64,000 nt of DNA from Undibacterium sp049340185 (lineage in GTDB: Bacteria; Pseudomonadota; Gammaproteobacteria; Burkholderiales; Burkholderiaceae_D). The first letter of the stretch is position 1; every line of letters begins with the position of its first letter. Location: NCBI RefSeq assembly GCF_049340185.1, contig NZ_JBMPPC010000006.1, positions 124,001-188,000 of the forward strand, written 5' to 3'. The notes under the pieces were generated by a model that was given only the letters and a program-made list of their open reading frames with translations, ran no database searches and was not told where the DNA came from. This document shows, piece after piece, positions 41,441 to 50,903 of this stretch. A program made the position numbers and the translations under genes.

Positions 41441-43045
41441 ATGTCGCTATTTAAAAAAATAGTCTTGCCCGGATTGCTTTGCCTGCATGCCGTAATCGCC
41501 AGCGCGGCGATTGATCCTGCTGTACTTAAGCCTTTAGCCGGCGATGATCCTGATGCCCGTATTGCCGCCGTCAATCAGATCGCGGTACTGGCAAATCAGG
41601 ATGCCCTGAAAGTGCTGACAGCGTTGAAAAATGACGCTCTCTATGCAACGCCAGACGGTCAGTTGTATATCGTCGACAATGATAAAGCCACCAATCTCGC
41701 CAATGATAAAACGACGCCCTTACCTGAGGGCATTGATGGCATCACTGTCAACAACCGTCTGCGTGCCGTGGTGGATGACGCACTGTCTGGATTAAAGCTG
41801 TTTTCGACAGATCGTGCACTGCGCCTGGCTGCAGTGCTGGAACTACAAAAAAGCGCCAGTCCCGAACAAGCGCCATTGATTACAAAAGCACTGACAAAAG
41901 AAAACGATCCTGAGATTAAATCCTTGCTACAACTCGTTGCCGCAACCGCTAATTTGCAGTCTACCGATCCGCTTGTCCGCAAAGCTGCGGTCATCGCGCT
42001 GAAAGACAGCACAAATGCCAACATCAAGCCTGCGCTACAAAAAATGCTGGATATGGGACCTGATGGCAAACCCTTGGAACCTGACGAAAGTATTCGTATT
42101 GAAGCCGCCAATACCATGAACGCGCTAAATAGCCGCATCGTCAGAACCGAGTTTGCCGGTAATTTGTTTTATGGCGCCTCGTTAGGCAGCGTGCTATTAC
42201 TGACTGCACTGGGACTGGCGATTACCTTTGGCCTAATGGGTATTATCAATATGGCGCACGGCGAACTGATGATGATCGGTGCGTACACGACCTATGTGTG
42301 TCAAATGGCTTTCCGGCATTTTTTGCCAGGCGCAATTGATGCCTACCTGATTGTCGCGCTGCCCGCTGCCTTCATCGTTGCAGGCACAGTAGGGATCGTG
42401 CTGGAACGCACCGTCATCCGTTGGTTGTACGGCAGACCGCTGGAAACGCTGCTCGCAACCTGGGGCATCAGCCTGATGCTGATGCAAGCGGTACGCACGA
42501 TCTTCGGTGCGCAAAATGTCGAGGTCGCCAATCCTAGCTGGATGTCGGGTGGCGTCACCGTGCTTGGTTCACTGGTGCTCTCGTATAACCGGATTGTGAT
42601 TATTTTCTTTGCCTTGTTCGTGGTGCTGGCAGTCTGGCTGATACTGAATAAAACCCGGCTTGGCTTGTTTGTCCGTGCGGTCACACAAAATCGTCGCATG
42701 GCCGATTGCGTCGGTGTTTCTACCGGTAAGATCGACATGATGACTTTCGGTCTGGGCTCCGGTATCGCGGGTTTGGGCGGTGTCGCCCTGTCGCAATTGG
42801 GAAATGTCGGTCCTGATCTGGGGCAGAGTTATATCGTCGATTCGTTTATGGTAGTGGTGCTGGGCGGGGTCGGGCAACTGATCGGTACGGTGATCGCTGC
42901 GCTCGGTCTGGGAGAAGTGAATAAATTTCTTGAACCCGTCGCCGGTGCTGTCATGGCAAAAATCACGATACTCGTTTTCATCATCGTCTTTATCCAGAAG
43001 CGGCCACAGGGCCTGTTCGCGATGAAGGGGAGGAGTGCAGAATGA
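41441..43045 (+). CDS. urtB: Urea ABC transporter permease UrtB
   Basis: 534 residues from the ATG at 41441 (MSLFKKIVLPGLLCLHAVIA), which begins at a signal peptide; a longer frame from 41357 is not used. As in other UrtB proteins, a periplasmic extension of about 230 residues with HEAT-like helices (DDPDARIAAVNQIAVLANQD) precedes the permease domain of the LivH type (LGLAITFGLMGIINMAHGEL). About eight membrane helices follow. It forms the channel with UrtC. Its stop overlaps the urtC start (ATGA). Confidence 0.95.
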   Translation: MSLFKKIVLPGLLCLHAVIASAAIDPAVLKPLAGDDPDARIAAVNQIAVLANQDALKVLTALKNDALYATPDGQLYIVDNDKATNLANDKTTPLPEGIDGITVNNRLRAVVDDALSGLKLFSTDRALRLAAVLELQKSASPEQAPLITKALTKENDPEIKSLLQLVAATANLQSTDPLVRKAAVIALKDSTNANIKPALQKMLDMGPDGKPLEPDESIRIEAANTMNALNSRIVRTEFAGNLFYGASLGSVLLLTALGLAITFGLMGIINMAHGELMMIGAYTTYVCQMAFRHFLPGAIDAYLIVALPAAFIVAGTVGIVLERTVIRWLYGRPLETLLATWGISLMLMQAVRTIFGAQNVEVANPSWMSGGVTVLGSLVLSYNRIVIIFFALFVVLAVWLILNKTRLGLFVRAVTQNRRMADCVGVSTGKIDMMTFGLGSGIAGLGGVALSQLGNVGPDLGQSYIVDSFMVVVLGGVGQLIGTVIAALGLGEVNKFLEPVAGAVMAKITILVFIIVFIQKRPQGLFAMKGRSAE

Positions 43046-44190
43046 GTGAATCCTTATTTTCGCGTCCGGCCTGGTCTGGCATCATCGTTTGCGCCGCCAT
43101 TCTGGCCTTGTTGCCTATCTTGAATTTGAGTTTTCCGGCTGGACATGCCTTGCATATTTCTAGTTATGCCGTTGGTCTGATCGCGAAATTTATGTGCTAT
43201 GCCTTGGCTGCGCTGGCGCTGGATCTCGTATGGGGTTACACCGGCATTCTGTCACTCGGGCATGGTGTGTTCTTTGCACTGGGCGCGTATGCGCACGGCA
43301 TGTATCTGATGCGTGCAATCGGACGGGATGGCGTGTACCAAAGCAATCTGCCGGACTTCATGGTTTTTCTCGACTGGAAAACCTATCCCTGGTATTGGTC
43401 GATGACCGATAACTTCTGGTATTGCATGGCACTGGTGGTTCTGGTGCCGGGTACGCTGGCATTTGTGTTTGGTTATTTCGCGTTCCGGTCCCGCATTAAA
43501 GGGGTATATTTTTCCATCATTACACAGGCGATGACGTTTGCCTTTATGTTGATGTTTTTCAGGAATAACACCGGCTTTGGCGGCAACAACGGGTTTACCG
43601 ATTTCAAGCGTATTCTCGGTTATTCAATTACTGCACCCGCGACGAAAGCCGTGTTGTATCTGGTGACGCTGGGTTTTTTACTTGCGGCCTTAATCCTGTG
43701 TCGCTGGATCGTAAAATCTAAATTAGGACGAGTGCTGCAAGCAGTACGGGATTCTGAATCACGCCTGATGTTTATCGGTTACAACCCCTTATGGTTCAAA
43801 CTATTTGTATGGACGCTCTCTGCGATTTTATGCGGTATCGCCGGTGCTTTGTATGTGCCGCAGGTCGGTATTATTAATCCATCCGAAATGTCGCCGGGTA
43901 ATTCGATCGAGATGGTGATCTGGGCCGCGGTTGGCGGGCGAGGCTCTTTGCTAGGTCCGATTATCGGTGCCTTTTCTGTGAATGGTTTAAAGAGCTGGTT
44001 CACGGCGGCTTTTCCCGATCTTTGGTTGTTTGCGCTGGGTTTGTTATTCATCCTGGTGACCTTGTTTATGCCGCAAGGTATTCTGGGACTGGTCGACCAA
44101 TTCAAGCGCAAATGGCAATCGGCGTCTTCCGATGGGCTGGTTACCCAGGCAACCCCGGATACATCAACCGGCAAGAAGGAGGCGGCATGA
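43042..44190 (+). CDS. urtC: Urea ABC transporter permease UrtC
   Basis: 382 residues, LivM-type permease with about ten membrane helices. Typical segments are ALDLVWGYTGILSLGHGVFF, YFAFRSRIKGVYFSIITQAM, LQAVRDSESRLMFIGYNPLW and GGRGSLLGPIIGAFSVNGLK. It pairs with UrtB in the inner membrane. It overlaps urtB by four bases at its start and urtD by four at its end, so the three are translationally coupled. Confidence 0.95.
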   Translation: MSESLFSRPAWSGIIVCAAILALLPILNLSFPAGHALHISSYAVGLIAKFMCYALAALALDLVWGYTGILSLGHGVFFALGAYAHGMYLMRAIGRDGVYQSNLPDFMVFLDWKTYPWYWSMTDNFWYCMALVVLVPGTLAFVFGYFAFRSRIKGVYFSIITQAMTFAFMLMFFRNNTGFGGNNGFTDFKRILGYSITAPATKAVLYLVTLGFLLAALILCRWIVKSKLGRVLQAVRDSESRLMFIGYNPLWFKLFVWTLSAILCGIAGALYVPQVGIINPSEMSPGNSIEMVIWAAVGGRGSLLGPIIGAFSVNGLKSWFTAAFPDLWLFALGLLFILVTLFMPQGILGLVDQFKRKWQSASSDGLVTQATPDTSTGKKEAA

Positions 44191-45041
44191 GCAATATCGT
44201 GCATGATAAAGCCGCCGACATCCTGATTGACCTGGTGCAGCGCGACGAGCCGCAAGCCTCGTTTTCGCGGATCAAACCAGAAGGCGTCGATACCATACAT
44301 GGCGCGATTTTGTATCTTGAGGATATTGTGGTGTCCTTCGACGGATTTAAGGCCTTGAACTATCTGAATCTGGATATTTCAGTCGGCGAGCTGCGCTGCA
44401 TCATCGGCCCGAACGGCGCTGGCAAAACTACGATGATGGACGTCATTACAGGTAAGACACGACCCACCTCCGGCAGTGTTTTTTTTGGTCAGTCTATAGA
44501 TCTCAGCAAGATGACTGAGTACGACATTGCACATGCCGGAATTGGTCGCAAGTTTCAACGTCCTACCGTGTTTGAACAACACAGCGTGTTTGAAAATCTC
44601 GAATTGGCAATGAAGATGAACAAACGCGTCAGACCGACTTTGTTCTTCAAGCTCAGTAGCGAACAGAAGGGCAAGATTGACGATATTCTGCGACTGATAC
44701 GTCTGAACGGCAGCGAACACAGGCTCGCCGGTTTGCTCTCGCACGGCCAAAAACAATGGCTGGAAATCGGCATGCTGCTGATGCAAGAGCCGCAGTTGAT
44801 TTTGCTGGATGAGCCTGTGGCTGGCATGTCCGATGCCGAGACCGTGCGTACTGCCGAGTTGTTGAATGAATTGCGCGGCAAACACTCGATTGTGGTGGTG
44901 GAGCACGACATGGCGTTTGTCACCGAGATCGCACGCGAAGGCAAAGTGACGGTATTGCATGAAGGTTCGGTACTGGCAGAGGGGACGATGCAGCAAGTCC
45001 AGTCGGATGAGCGGGTGATCGAAGTGTATCTGGGGCGTTGA
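44187..45041 (+). CDS. urtD: Urea ABC transporter ATPase UrtD
   Basis: 284 residues from the ATG at 44187, which overlaps the urtC stop and has AAGGAGG upstream. LivG-type ATPase: Walker A IIGPNGAGKTTMMDVITG, the family insert GRKFQRPTVFEQHSVFENL, signature LLSHGQKQWLEIGMLLM and Walker B LILLDEPVAGM, with the switch His in VVVEHDMAFV. The ABC signature reads LSHGQ rather than LSGGQ, as is usual for UrtD. N-terminal extension of about 40 residues. Powers UrtBC. Confidence 0.95.
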   Translation: MSNIVHDKAADILIDLVQRDEPQASFSRIKPEGVDTIHGAILYLEDIVVSFDGFKALNYLNLDISVGELRCIIGPNGAGKTTMMDVITGKTRPTSGSVFFGQSIDLSKMTEYDIAHAGIGRKFQRPTVFEQHSVFENLELAMKMNKRVRPTLFFKLSSEQKGKIDDILRLIRLNGSEHRLAGLLSHGQKQWLEIGMLLMQEPQLILLDEPVAGMSDAETVRTAELLNELRGKHSIVVVEHDMAFVTEIAREGKVTVLHEGSVLAEGTMQQVQSDERVIEVYLGR

Positions 45042-45182
45042 TATGTGCTACTCGCTCAGTCAAGACAGCGGTTTTGTTTTGATTCCCGAAATTGAATCCG
45101 CACTATCCATGCGCCTCTTGGCACGAAAAGCTTCCAGCAGCCGCAGCGGTATTGCGGATTAGTCGATAAACATAGGATTTTT

Positions 45183-45881
45183 ATGCTACAGGTTGATCAC
45201 ATCAATCAATATTACGGATCGTCCCATACCTTGCGCGGTGTCTCGCTGTCTCTGGAAAAAGGACAGTGCCTGACTTTGCTCGGCCGTAATGGTGTCGGCA
45301 AAACGACCTTGCTGAAATGCCTGATGGGGGTGTTACCCGTGTCCAGCGGCAGCATCATGCTGGAAGGTCGCGACATCACCAGACTCAAGCCACATGAGCG
45401 GGCTGCCGCTGGTATTGCCTATGTTCCGCAAGGCCGTGAAATTTTTGCTCGCCTGACGGTAGAAGAAAATATGCTCATGGGAATGGCTGTCAAATCAGGT
45501 CGCAAGGCCTCAGTAATTAAAGACGAAGTGGTTGAATTGTTCCCGGTATTAAAAGAAATGTTGCATCGCCGTGGCGGAGATTTGTCTGGCGGGCAGCAGC
45601 AGCAACTTGCGATTGCACGTGCTTTGCTGGCTGAACCCAAGCTGATTATTTTTGATGAACCAACGGAGGGAATACAACCATCCATCATTAAGGATATTGA
45701 ACGTGTTATCCGTCTGTTACGCGAGCGCGGCGATATGGCGATACTCTTATGCGAGCAATATTTTGATTTTGCCCGCGCGCTGGCAGATCAGTTCATCATT
45801 CTTTCACGTGGTGAAGTTGTGGCATCTGGTCTGGCAGATCAAATGGACAGTGAGGACGTGAAGAGGCACTTGGCGGTATAG
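45183..45881 (+). CDS. urtE: Urea ABC transporter ATPase UrtE
   Basis: 232 residues, LivF-type ATPase: Walker A LLGRNGVGKTTLLKCLMG, signature GGDLSGGQQQQLAIARALLA, Walker B LIIFDEPTEGIQPSI and ILLCEQYFDFA with Gln in the place of the switch His, as usual in LivF/UrtE. It follows urtD after 141 bp and ends eight bases before ureD, linking transport with the urease genes on one transcript. Confidence 0.95.
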   Translation: MLQVDHINQYYGSSHTLRGVSLSLEKGQCLTLLGRNGVGKTTLLKCLMGVLPVSSGSIMLEGRDITRLKPHERAAAGIAYVPQGREIFARLTVEENMLMGMAVKSGRKASVIKDEVVELFPVLKEMLHRRGGDLSGGQQQQLAIARALLAEPKLIIFDEPTEGIQPSIIKDIERVIRLLRERGDMAILLCEQYFDFARALADQFIILSRGEVVASGLADQMDSEDVKRHLAV

Positions 45882-45888
45882 TTTCAGG

Positions 45889-46773
45889 ATGAATCAGATT
45901 GTTGACCCATTTATACTCGGCGGTTCTGCCGGGCCTGTGATCAAAGCCGCGTGTCAGGCCAGACTAACGCTGGGTTTTGTCGATGATGCCGGTACTACAC
46001 GGCTGGTCGAGCGTAGCCATTTTGGCCCGCTGCGCGTACAAAAACCGCTGTATCCGGAAGCACCGTCGATTTGCCATGCCATCGTGGTACATCCCCCTGG
46101 CGGTGTCGTCGGAGGTGACGAATTACATATCAAAACCAGCGTTGCCTCAGGTGCACACGCCTTCGTTACAACTCCCGGTGCGGCTAAATGGTATAAGGCG
46201 AATGGTCATGTTTCGCATCAATTGATTGAGCTCGATATCGCAGCGCAGGCATCCCTGGAATGGTTGCCGCAAGAGACGATTTTTTTTGATGCTGCGCATG
46301 TGCGTTTGCAAAACAGAATCAACCTGGGTAAAGACGCAAGCTATATCGGCGCCGATATTTTGTGCTTCGGACGCACCGCCTCTGGCGAATCTTTTCATAC
46401 CGGAAAAATCACACAGACCAGCGAAATCCGCCGTGAGGGTAAGTTACTCTGGTTTGAGCAGGGCAGCATCGCCGGCGGCTCATCTTCTATGCATAGCCCG
46501 CTGGCACTGGCAGGCAACACCGTCAGTGCCAGTCTGATTGCGGTCGGCAAACAATTACCGGCGTCGCTGATCCAGCGTTTGCGCGAAGAGGCGATTGCGT
46601 TGACCGGTGACCCTCATGCCGTTGGCGTCACTCAGATGAAGACGGTCATCGTTGCAAGGTATATGGGGCATTCGAGTGAAATGGCACGTCAGTGGCTGAC
46701 ACGCATGTGGCAAATTGTGCGGCCTGAATTGCTGGGGCGTGAAGGCGTAGTGCCGCGGATCTGGAATACCTAG
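45889..46773 (+). CDS. ureD: Urease accessory protein UreD
   Basis: 294 residues. Motifs: ERSHFGPLRVQKPLYPE, VHPPGGVVGGDELHIKTSVA, TTPGAAKWYKANG, WLPQETIFFDAA and GADILCFGRTASGE. UreD (UreH) binds apo-urease and, with UreF and UreG, directs Ni2+ into the active site. It is the first gene of the urease group and starts eight bases behind urtE. A gap of 150 bp with a small hairpin separates it from ureA. Confidence 0.95.
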   Translation: MNQIVDPFILGGSAGPVIKAACQARLTLGFVDDAGTTRLVERSHFGPLRVQKPLYPEAPSICHAIVVHPPGGVVGGDELHIKTSVASGAHAFVTTPGAAKWYKANGHVSHQLIELDIAAQASLEWLPQETIFFDAAHVRLQNRINLGKDASYIGADILCFGRTASGESFHTGKITQTSEIRREGKLLWFEQGSIAGGSSSMHSPLALAGNTVSASLIAVGKQLPASLIQRLREEAIALTGDPHAVGVTQMKTVIVARYMGHSSEMARQWLTRMWQIVRPELLGREGVVPRIWNT

Positions 46774-46855
46774 TAGTGGTTATTGCTGAAGTTAATGTGT
46801 CTTGTGGCAGCTAAATAACGAAATAGATTGTTGATGGGGTCAGCGATTTTATACC

Positions 46856-46877
46856 CCTCTACCGCAAGCGGAAGAGG
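46856..46877 (+). promoter_or_regulatory. Small hairpin between ureD and ureA
   Basis: CCTCT-A-CCGC and GCGG-AA-AGAGG pair around an AA loop with one small internal loop. It may separate expression of the accessory gene from the abundant structural subunits. Confidence 0.5.
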
Positions 46878-46923
46878 ATAGAAGAATAAAGCAAAAAATT
46901 TGTAGAAAATTGAAGGAACAAAC

Positions 46924-47226
46924 ATGGAATTAACACCGAGAGAAAAAGACAAGCTGCTGATTTTTACGGCAGCCTTGCTGGCTGAACGACGTCAAGCACG
47001 TGGCTTGAAATTGAATTATCCCGAAGCCGTCGCTCTGATCACTGCTGCCATTATGGAAGGTGCCCGCGATGGCAAAACCGTCGCTGAGCTGATGTCGGAT
47101 GGCACCAAGATACTGACACGTGCCGATGTCATGGACGGCATTGCCGAGATGATCCCCGATATTCAGGTAGAAGCGACATTCCCGGACGGCACCAAGCTGG
47201 TCACCGTTCATCATCCTATTCCATAG
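46924..47226 (+). CDS. ureA: Urease gamma subunit
   Basis: 100 residues, the standard length. Typical sequence: MELTPREKDKLLIFTAALLA, LNYPEAVALITAAIMEGARD and VLTRADVMDGI-type segment ILTRADVMDGIAEMIPDIQV, ending with GTKLVTVHHPIP. It is the smallest subunit of the (UreABC)3 cytoplasmic nickel enzyme that hydrolyses urea to ammonia and carbamate. It lies eight bases before ureB. Confidence 0.98.
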   Translation: MELTPREKDKLLIFTAALLAERRQARGLKLNYPEAVALITAAIMEGARDGKTVAELMSDGTKILTRADVMDGIAEMIPDIQVEATFPDGTKLVTVHHPIP

Positions 47227-47234
47227 GTGCTCAT

Positions 47235-47630
47235 ATGATTCCTGGCGAAATGCTGATTGAAGCAGGCGATATTGAACTCAATGTTGGTCGTGTTACTGCA
47301 TCCATCGTGGTGGCGAACAGTGGCGACAGACCGATACAGGTTGGCTCCCATTTTCATTTTTTTGAAACTAATCCCGCATTGGAATTTGATCGTAACGGCG
47401 CTTACGGCATGCGCCTGAATATCGCCGCGGGCACCGCGGTTCGCTTTGAGCCGGGGCAGAAGCGCACGGTGGAGCTGGTCGCTCTGGCTGGTGATCGTAA
47501 CGTATATGGGTTCAACGCTAAGGTGATGGGTGCATTGAGTCAGCCTGAATCTGAATCTGAGCCTAATGCTGAGTCTGATCTTGATCCCCAGGCTACAGCA
47601 AGCACTGATAAAAACAAGGAGGCCAAATGA
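47235..47630 (+). CDS. ureB: Urease beta subunit with acidic C-terminal tail
   Basis: 131 residues. The core matches UreB: MIPGEMLIEAGDIELNVGRV, NSGDRPIQVGSHFHFFETNP, RLNIAAGTAVRFEPGQKRTV and GDRNVYGFNAKVMG. The core ends at about residue 100; the rest (ESESEPNAESDLDPQ and onward) is an acidic, low-complexity tail. Most UreB proteins of this type are about 100-105 residues, so the tail is an extra. Overlaps ureC by four bases. Confidence 0.96.
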   Translation: MIPGEMLIEAGDIELNVGRVTASIVVANSGDRPIQVGSHFHFFETNPALEFDRNGAYGMRLNIAAGTAVRFEPGQKRTVELVALAGDRNVYGFNAKVMGALSQPESESEPNAESDLDPQATASTDKNKEAK

Positions 47631-49327
47631 GCAAGATCTCACGCCAAGCGTATGCAGAAATGTTTGGCCCGACAACCGGCGACCGGATTCGTTTAGCCGA
47701 CACCGAACTATTTATTGAAATCGAAAAAGACTTTGCCACTTATGGCGAAGAAGTGAAATTCGGTGGCGGTAAAGTCATCCGCGATGGTATGGGACAGTCA
47801 CAGCGTAATTACAAAGACGTAATGGACACAGTCATTACCAATGCAGTGATCCTTGACCATTGGGGCATCGTAAAAGCGGATATCGGCCTCAAAGGCGGCA
47901 AGATCGCTGCCATAGGCAAAGCGGGTAATCCAGATATCCAGCCGGATGTCACTATGTGCATCGGTGGTGCGACGGAGATCATCGCTGGTGAAGGCATGAT
48001 CGTTACCGCAGGCGGCATTGATTCGCATATTCATTTTATTTGTCCGCAACAGATAGAAGAAGCATTGATGAGCGGCGTGACCACCATGCTGGGCGGCGGT
48101 ACCGGCCCGGCGACGGGCACCGCTGCGACAACCTGTACGCCTGGCCCATGGCACCTGCATTCGATGTTGTCGGCGGCAGATGCTTTTCCGATGAATTTAG
48201 GTTTTCTCGGCAAAGGTAATGTGAGCTTGCCGATGCCACTCGAAGAGCAGGTATTGGCGGGAGCCATCGGCTTGAAGCTGCATGAGGACTGGGGGACGAC
48301 CCCGGCGGCAATTGATAATTGCCTGGCCGTTGCTGATCGTATGGATATCCAGGTCGCGATTCATTCGGATACCTTGAATGAAGCGGGTTTTCTGGAACAT
48401 ACTTTGGCGGCATTCAAGGACCGTACGATCCATACCTTCCATACCGAAGGTGCCGGTGGCGGCCATGCGCCGGATATTATTGCAGCGGTCGGTCAGGCTA
48501 ATGTCTTGCCATCGTCGACTAATCCGACCCGGCCTTATACCGTAAATACACTCGACGAACATCTGGACATGCTGATGGTCTGTCATCATCTTGATCCCGC
48601 CATCGCAGAAGATATCGCCTTTGCCGAATCCCGTATACGCCGCGAGACAATTGCTGCGGAAGATATTTTGCATGACATGGGCGCAATCTCGATGATGTCA
48701 TCCGATTCGCAAGCGATGGGGCGGGTCGGTGAAGTCATCATGCGTACCTGGCAGACGGCACATAAGATGAAGACGCAGCGCGGATCGCTGGCAGAGGACA
48801 ATGCCCGCAATGATAATTTCCGTGCTAAACGCTATATCGCTAAATATACGATCAACCCGGCGATCACTCACGGCATCTCACACGTAGTAGGCTCGCTGGA
48901 AGTCGGTAAGATCGCTGATATCGTGTTGTGGAAGCCAGCATTTTTTGGGGTAAAACCCACGATGATTTTAAAAAGCGGCATGATCGCGGCGGCACAGATG
49001 GGGGATCCGAATGCATCAATCCCGACACCACAACCGGTCCATACCCGCATGATGTTTGGTGCCTACGGCGGCGGTTTAAAAACCTCGGTGACCTTCGTCT
49101 CACAAGCGGCACTGGATGCCGGTATCGGCGCGCAACTGCAACTGAACAAGCCGCTGATTGCCGTAAAAAACATGCGGCATTTGCGTAAGGCAGACATGAT
49201 TCATAACGCGGCAACGCCAAAGATGGAAGTCGACTCTGAAACTTATGAAGTACGTGCGAATGGTGAATTACTGGTTTGTGAGCCAGCTAAAATCTTACCG
49301 ATGGCGCAGCGCTATTTTTTGTTTTAA
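47627..49327 (+). CDS. ureC: Urease alpha subunit (catalytic)
   Basis: 566 residues. All active-site parts are visible: the nickel ligand His pair in GGIDSHIHFICPQQ, the carbamylated Lys in GLKLHEDWGTTPAAID, His ligands in IHTFHTEGAGGGHAPD, the flap with MVCHHLDPAIAEDI, and the Asp ligand in SMMSSDSQAMGRVGE. It holds two Ni2+ ions bridged by the carbamylated Lys and hydrolyses urea in the cytoplasm. Start within an ATGA overlap with ureB. Confidence 0.98.
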   Translation: MSKISRQAYAEMFGPTTGDRIRLADTELFIEIEKDFATYGEEVKFGGGKVIRDGMGQSQRNYKDVMDTVITNAVILDHWGIVKADIGLKGGKIAAIGKAGNPDIQPDVTMCIGGATEIIAGEGMIVTAGGIDSHIHFICPQQIEEALMSGVTTMLGGGTGPATGTAATTCTPGPWHLHSMLSAADAFPMNLGFLGKGNVSLPMPLEEQVLAGAIGLKLHEDWGTTPAAIDNCLAVADRMDIQVAIHSDTLNEAGFLEHTLAAFKDRTIHTFHTEGAGGGHAPDIIAAVGQANVLPSSTNPTRPYTVNTLDEHLDMLMVCHHLDPAIAEDIAFAESRIRRETIAAEDILHDMGAISMMSSDSQAMGRVGEVIMRTWQTAHKMKTQRGSLAEDNARNDNFRAKRYIAKYTINPAITHGISHVVGSLEVGKIADIVLWKPAFFGVKPTMILKSGMIAAAQMGDPNASIPTPQPVHTRMMFGAYGGGLKTSVTFVSQAALDAGIGAQLQLNKPLIAVKNMRHLRKADMIHNAATPKMEVDSETYEVRANGELLVCEPAKILPMAQRYFLF

Positions 49328-49373
49328 TCATTGATGTGAATATTGACAGGATTTACGTGAAAATCAGAACCTC

Positions 49374-49420
49374 TCACCACAGAGACACAGGCACACAGGC
49401 GCAGAGGCGGAGAGAAAAGG
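49374..49420. repeat. CACAGAGACACAGGCACACAGG-type low-complexity stretch
   Basis: In the 289-bp gap between ureC and ureE lies a purine-rich run of ACAGAGRC-like words (CACCACAGAGACACAGG, then CACACAGGCGCAGAGGCGGAG). Similar ACCACAGAGACACAGAG elements are scattered in intergenic DNA of several betaproteobacteria, as far as I recall. No gene is supported in this gap. Confidence 0.55.
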
Positions 49421-49616
49421 TAAGAGTAGCTTGCCTGACGGAATGTGAAAACGAACTCGCAAGCTGAGCGCGCCTGTTGGCACATAATGCCTCTGAAAGC
49501 CTTATCCAGCCTGCGGATACCATGTGGATGATGGTAGACAACTTGCCGTTTGATGTAAATTTCGATTTATTTGACAACGTATTTTAGACACTAATTTAAA
49601 AACGAATTTTATAATT

Positions 49617-50165
49617 ATGCTGACCCTGAACACCAAAGTAGATCAAGCCGACAGCATTGTCGGTGAGCTGGTTCTGCCTTACGAATTACGTGAAAAAAGC
49701 CGGCAACGTGCGACCCTGAGTTCCGGTGAGGACGTGGCGGTATTTACTGTGCGCGGTACGGTGCTACGTCATGGCGATTTGCTGCAAGGGATGACAGAGT
49801 CCGGTGAGGTTCAAGTTGTAAAGGTACTGGCCGCCAAAGAGGCGACTTATCGTGTGGACTGCAAAACGCCCCATACTTTGTTGCGCTGCGCGTTTCATCT
49901 TGGTAACCGGCATACGCAAGCGCAAGTCGGCGACGAGGCGGGTACTGGATTTTTGCGGATTCGTAAAGATCCTGTGCTGAAAGAAATGCTGGAAGGCCTG
50001 GGGGCAATCGTGAGCGAAGAGCAGGCCGCGTTTGAGCCAGAATCCGGTGCCTACGGTGGTGGTCACCATCATCATGGCGACGATCATCACAATCTCTTGG
50101 CACCAGTACCTTTGCGTCAGAAGATTCACCGGCCAGCCCAGCTTACTTCGGACAAGACTTCGTGA
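49617..50165 (+). CDS. ureE: Urease accessory metallochaperone UreE
   Basis: 182 residues. The N-terminal domain (LVLPYELREKSRQRATLSSG) and the C-terminal metal domain (YHLGNRH-type segment FHLGNRHTQAQVG, then RKDPVLKEMLEGLGA) match UreE. A His-rich segment GGGHHHHGDDHHN near residue 150 can hold extra nickel ions. UreE delivers Ni2+ to UreG. It starts 289 bp behind ureC and six bases before ureF. Confidence 0.95.
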   Translation: MLTLNTKVDQADSIVGELVLPYELREKSRQRATLSSGEDVAVFTVRGTVLRHGDLLQGMTESGEVQVVKVLAAKEATYRVDCKTPHTLLRCAFHLGNRHTQAQVGDEAGTGFLRIRKDPVLKEMLEGLGAIVSEEQAAFEPESGAYGGGHHHHGDDHHNLLAPVPLRQKIHRPAQLTSDKTS

Positions 50166-50171
50166 GCTTAT

Positions 50172-50852
50172 ATGCAATCCGCTTCGCTCCTGCATTTATT
50201 TCAGCTTGCCAGTCCTTCATTGCCTATCGGCGCCTACAGCTACTCGCAAGGGCTGGGGGCAGCCATAGAAAATGGTCTCGTCAGGGACGAGGCATCGGCA
50301 CGTACCTGGATCGTTGACGCCTTACATCATATAGTCGCCCAGTTTGAGGCACCGATACTCTGGCGTTTGTTAAGCGCATTTGCTGCGCGTGATGCCGGGG
50401 CTGTGAGCTTGTGGACCGAGCGCTTTATCGCTGCACGGGATACGGCAGAGTTCCGTGCCGAGACGATACAGATGGGATATTCCTTGTCGAAACTCGCCAT
50501 CGATTTAAAAATCGCCGATGCGTCATTGCTGGCTATTTTGCAGCAACAGGCCGAAGTACCTCTGCCAACCGCCATGGCGTTTGCTTCCGTCGCCCTGGAT
50601 ATTCCAGCCGATGCCTGCGTGTTAGCCATGCTGTTTTCATGGGCTGAAAATCAGGTGCTGGTATGTGTCAAATCGGTCCCTTTGGGGCAGGTATCCGGGC
50701 AGCGCTTATTGCTCTCGCTGCGACCAGAATTGGAGGCCGCGGCACTTGTTGCGCACACTTTGCCTGATGATGAATTATCGAACTGGTCGCCCGGCTTATC
50801 CTTATTGTCCATGCAGCACGAGATCCAGTACAGCCGTCTCTACCGGTCGTAA
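50172..50852 (+). CDS. ureF: Urease accessory protein UreF
   Basis: 226 residues, all-helical. Typical N-terminus LLHLFQLASPSLPIGAYSYS followed by GLGAAIENGLVRDEAS, and a mid segment with ETIQMGYSLSKLA. UreF joins UreD and UreG in the activation complex and controls GTP use by UreG. It follows ureE by six bases and ureG starts 51 bp later. Confidence 0.95.
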   Translation: MQSASLLHLFQLASPSLPIGAYSYSQGLGAAIENGLVRDEASARTWIVDALHHIVAQFEAPILWRLLSAFAARDAGAVSLWTERFIAARDTAEFRAETIQMGYSLSKLAIDLKIADASLLAILQQQAEVPLPTAMAFASVALDIPADACVLAMLFSWAENQVLVCVKSVPLGQVSGQRLLLSLRPELEAAALVAHTLPDDELSNWSPGLSLLSMQHEIQYSRLYRS

Positions 50853-50903
50853 AAAGTACTTTTTAAGTTAACGTATTGCGCTCAACTATTCCATTCAAAA
50901 ATT

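Noticed and set aside
44379..44996. 205-codon open frame on the - strand inside urtD
   Set aside because: Antisense to urtD, whose ABC motifs are complete; the translation has no domain-like pattern.
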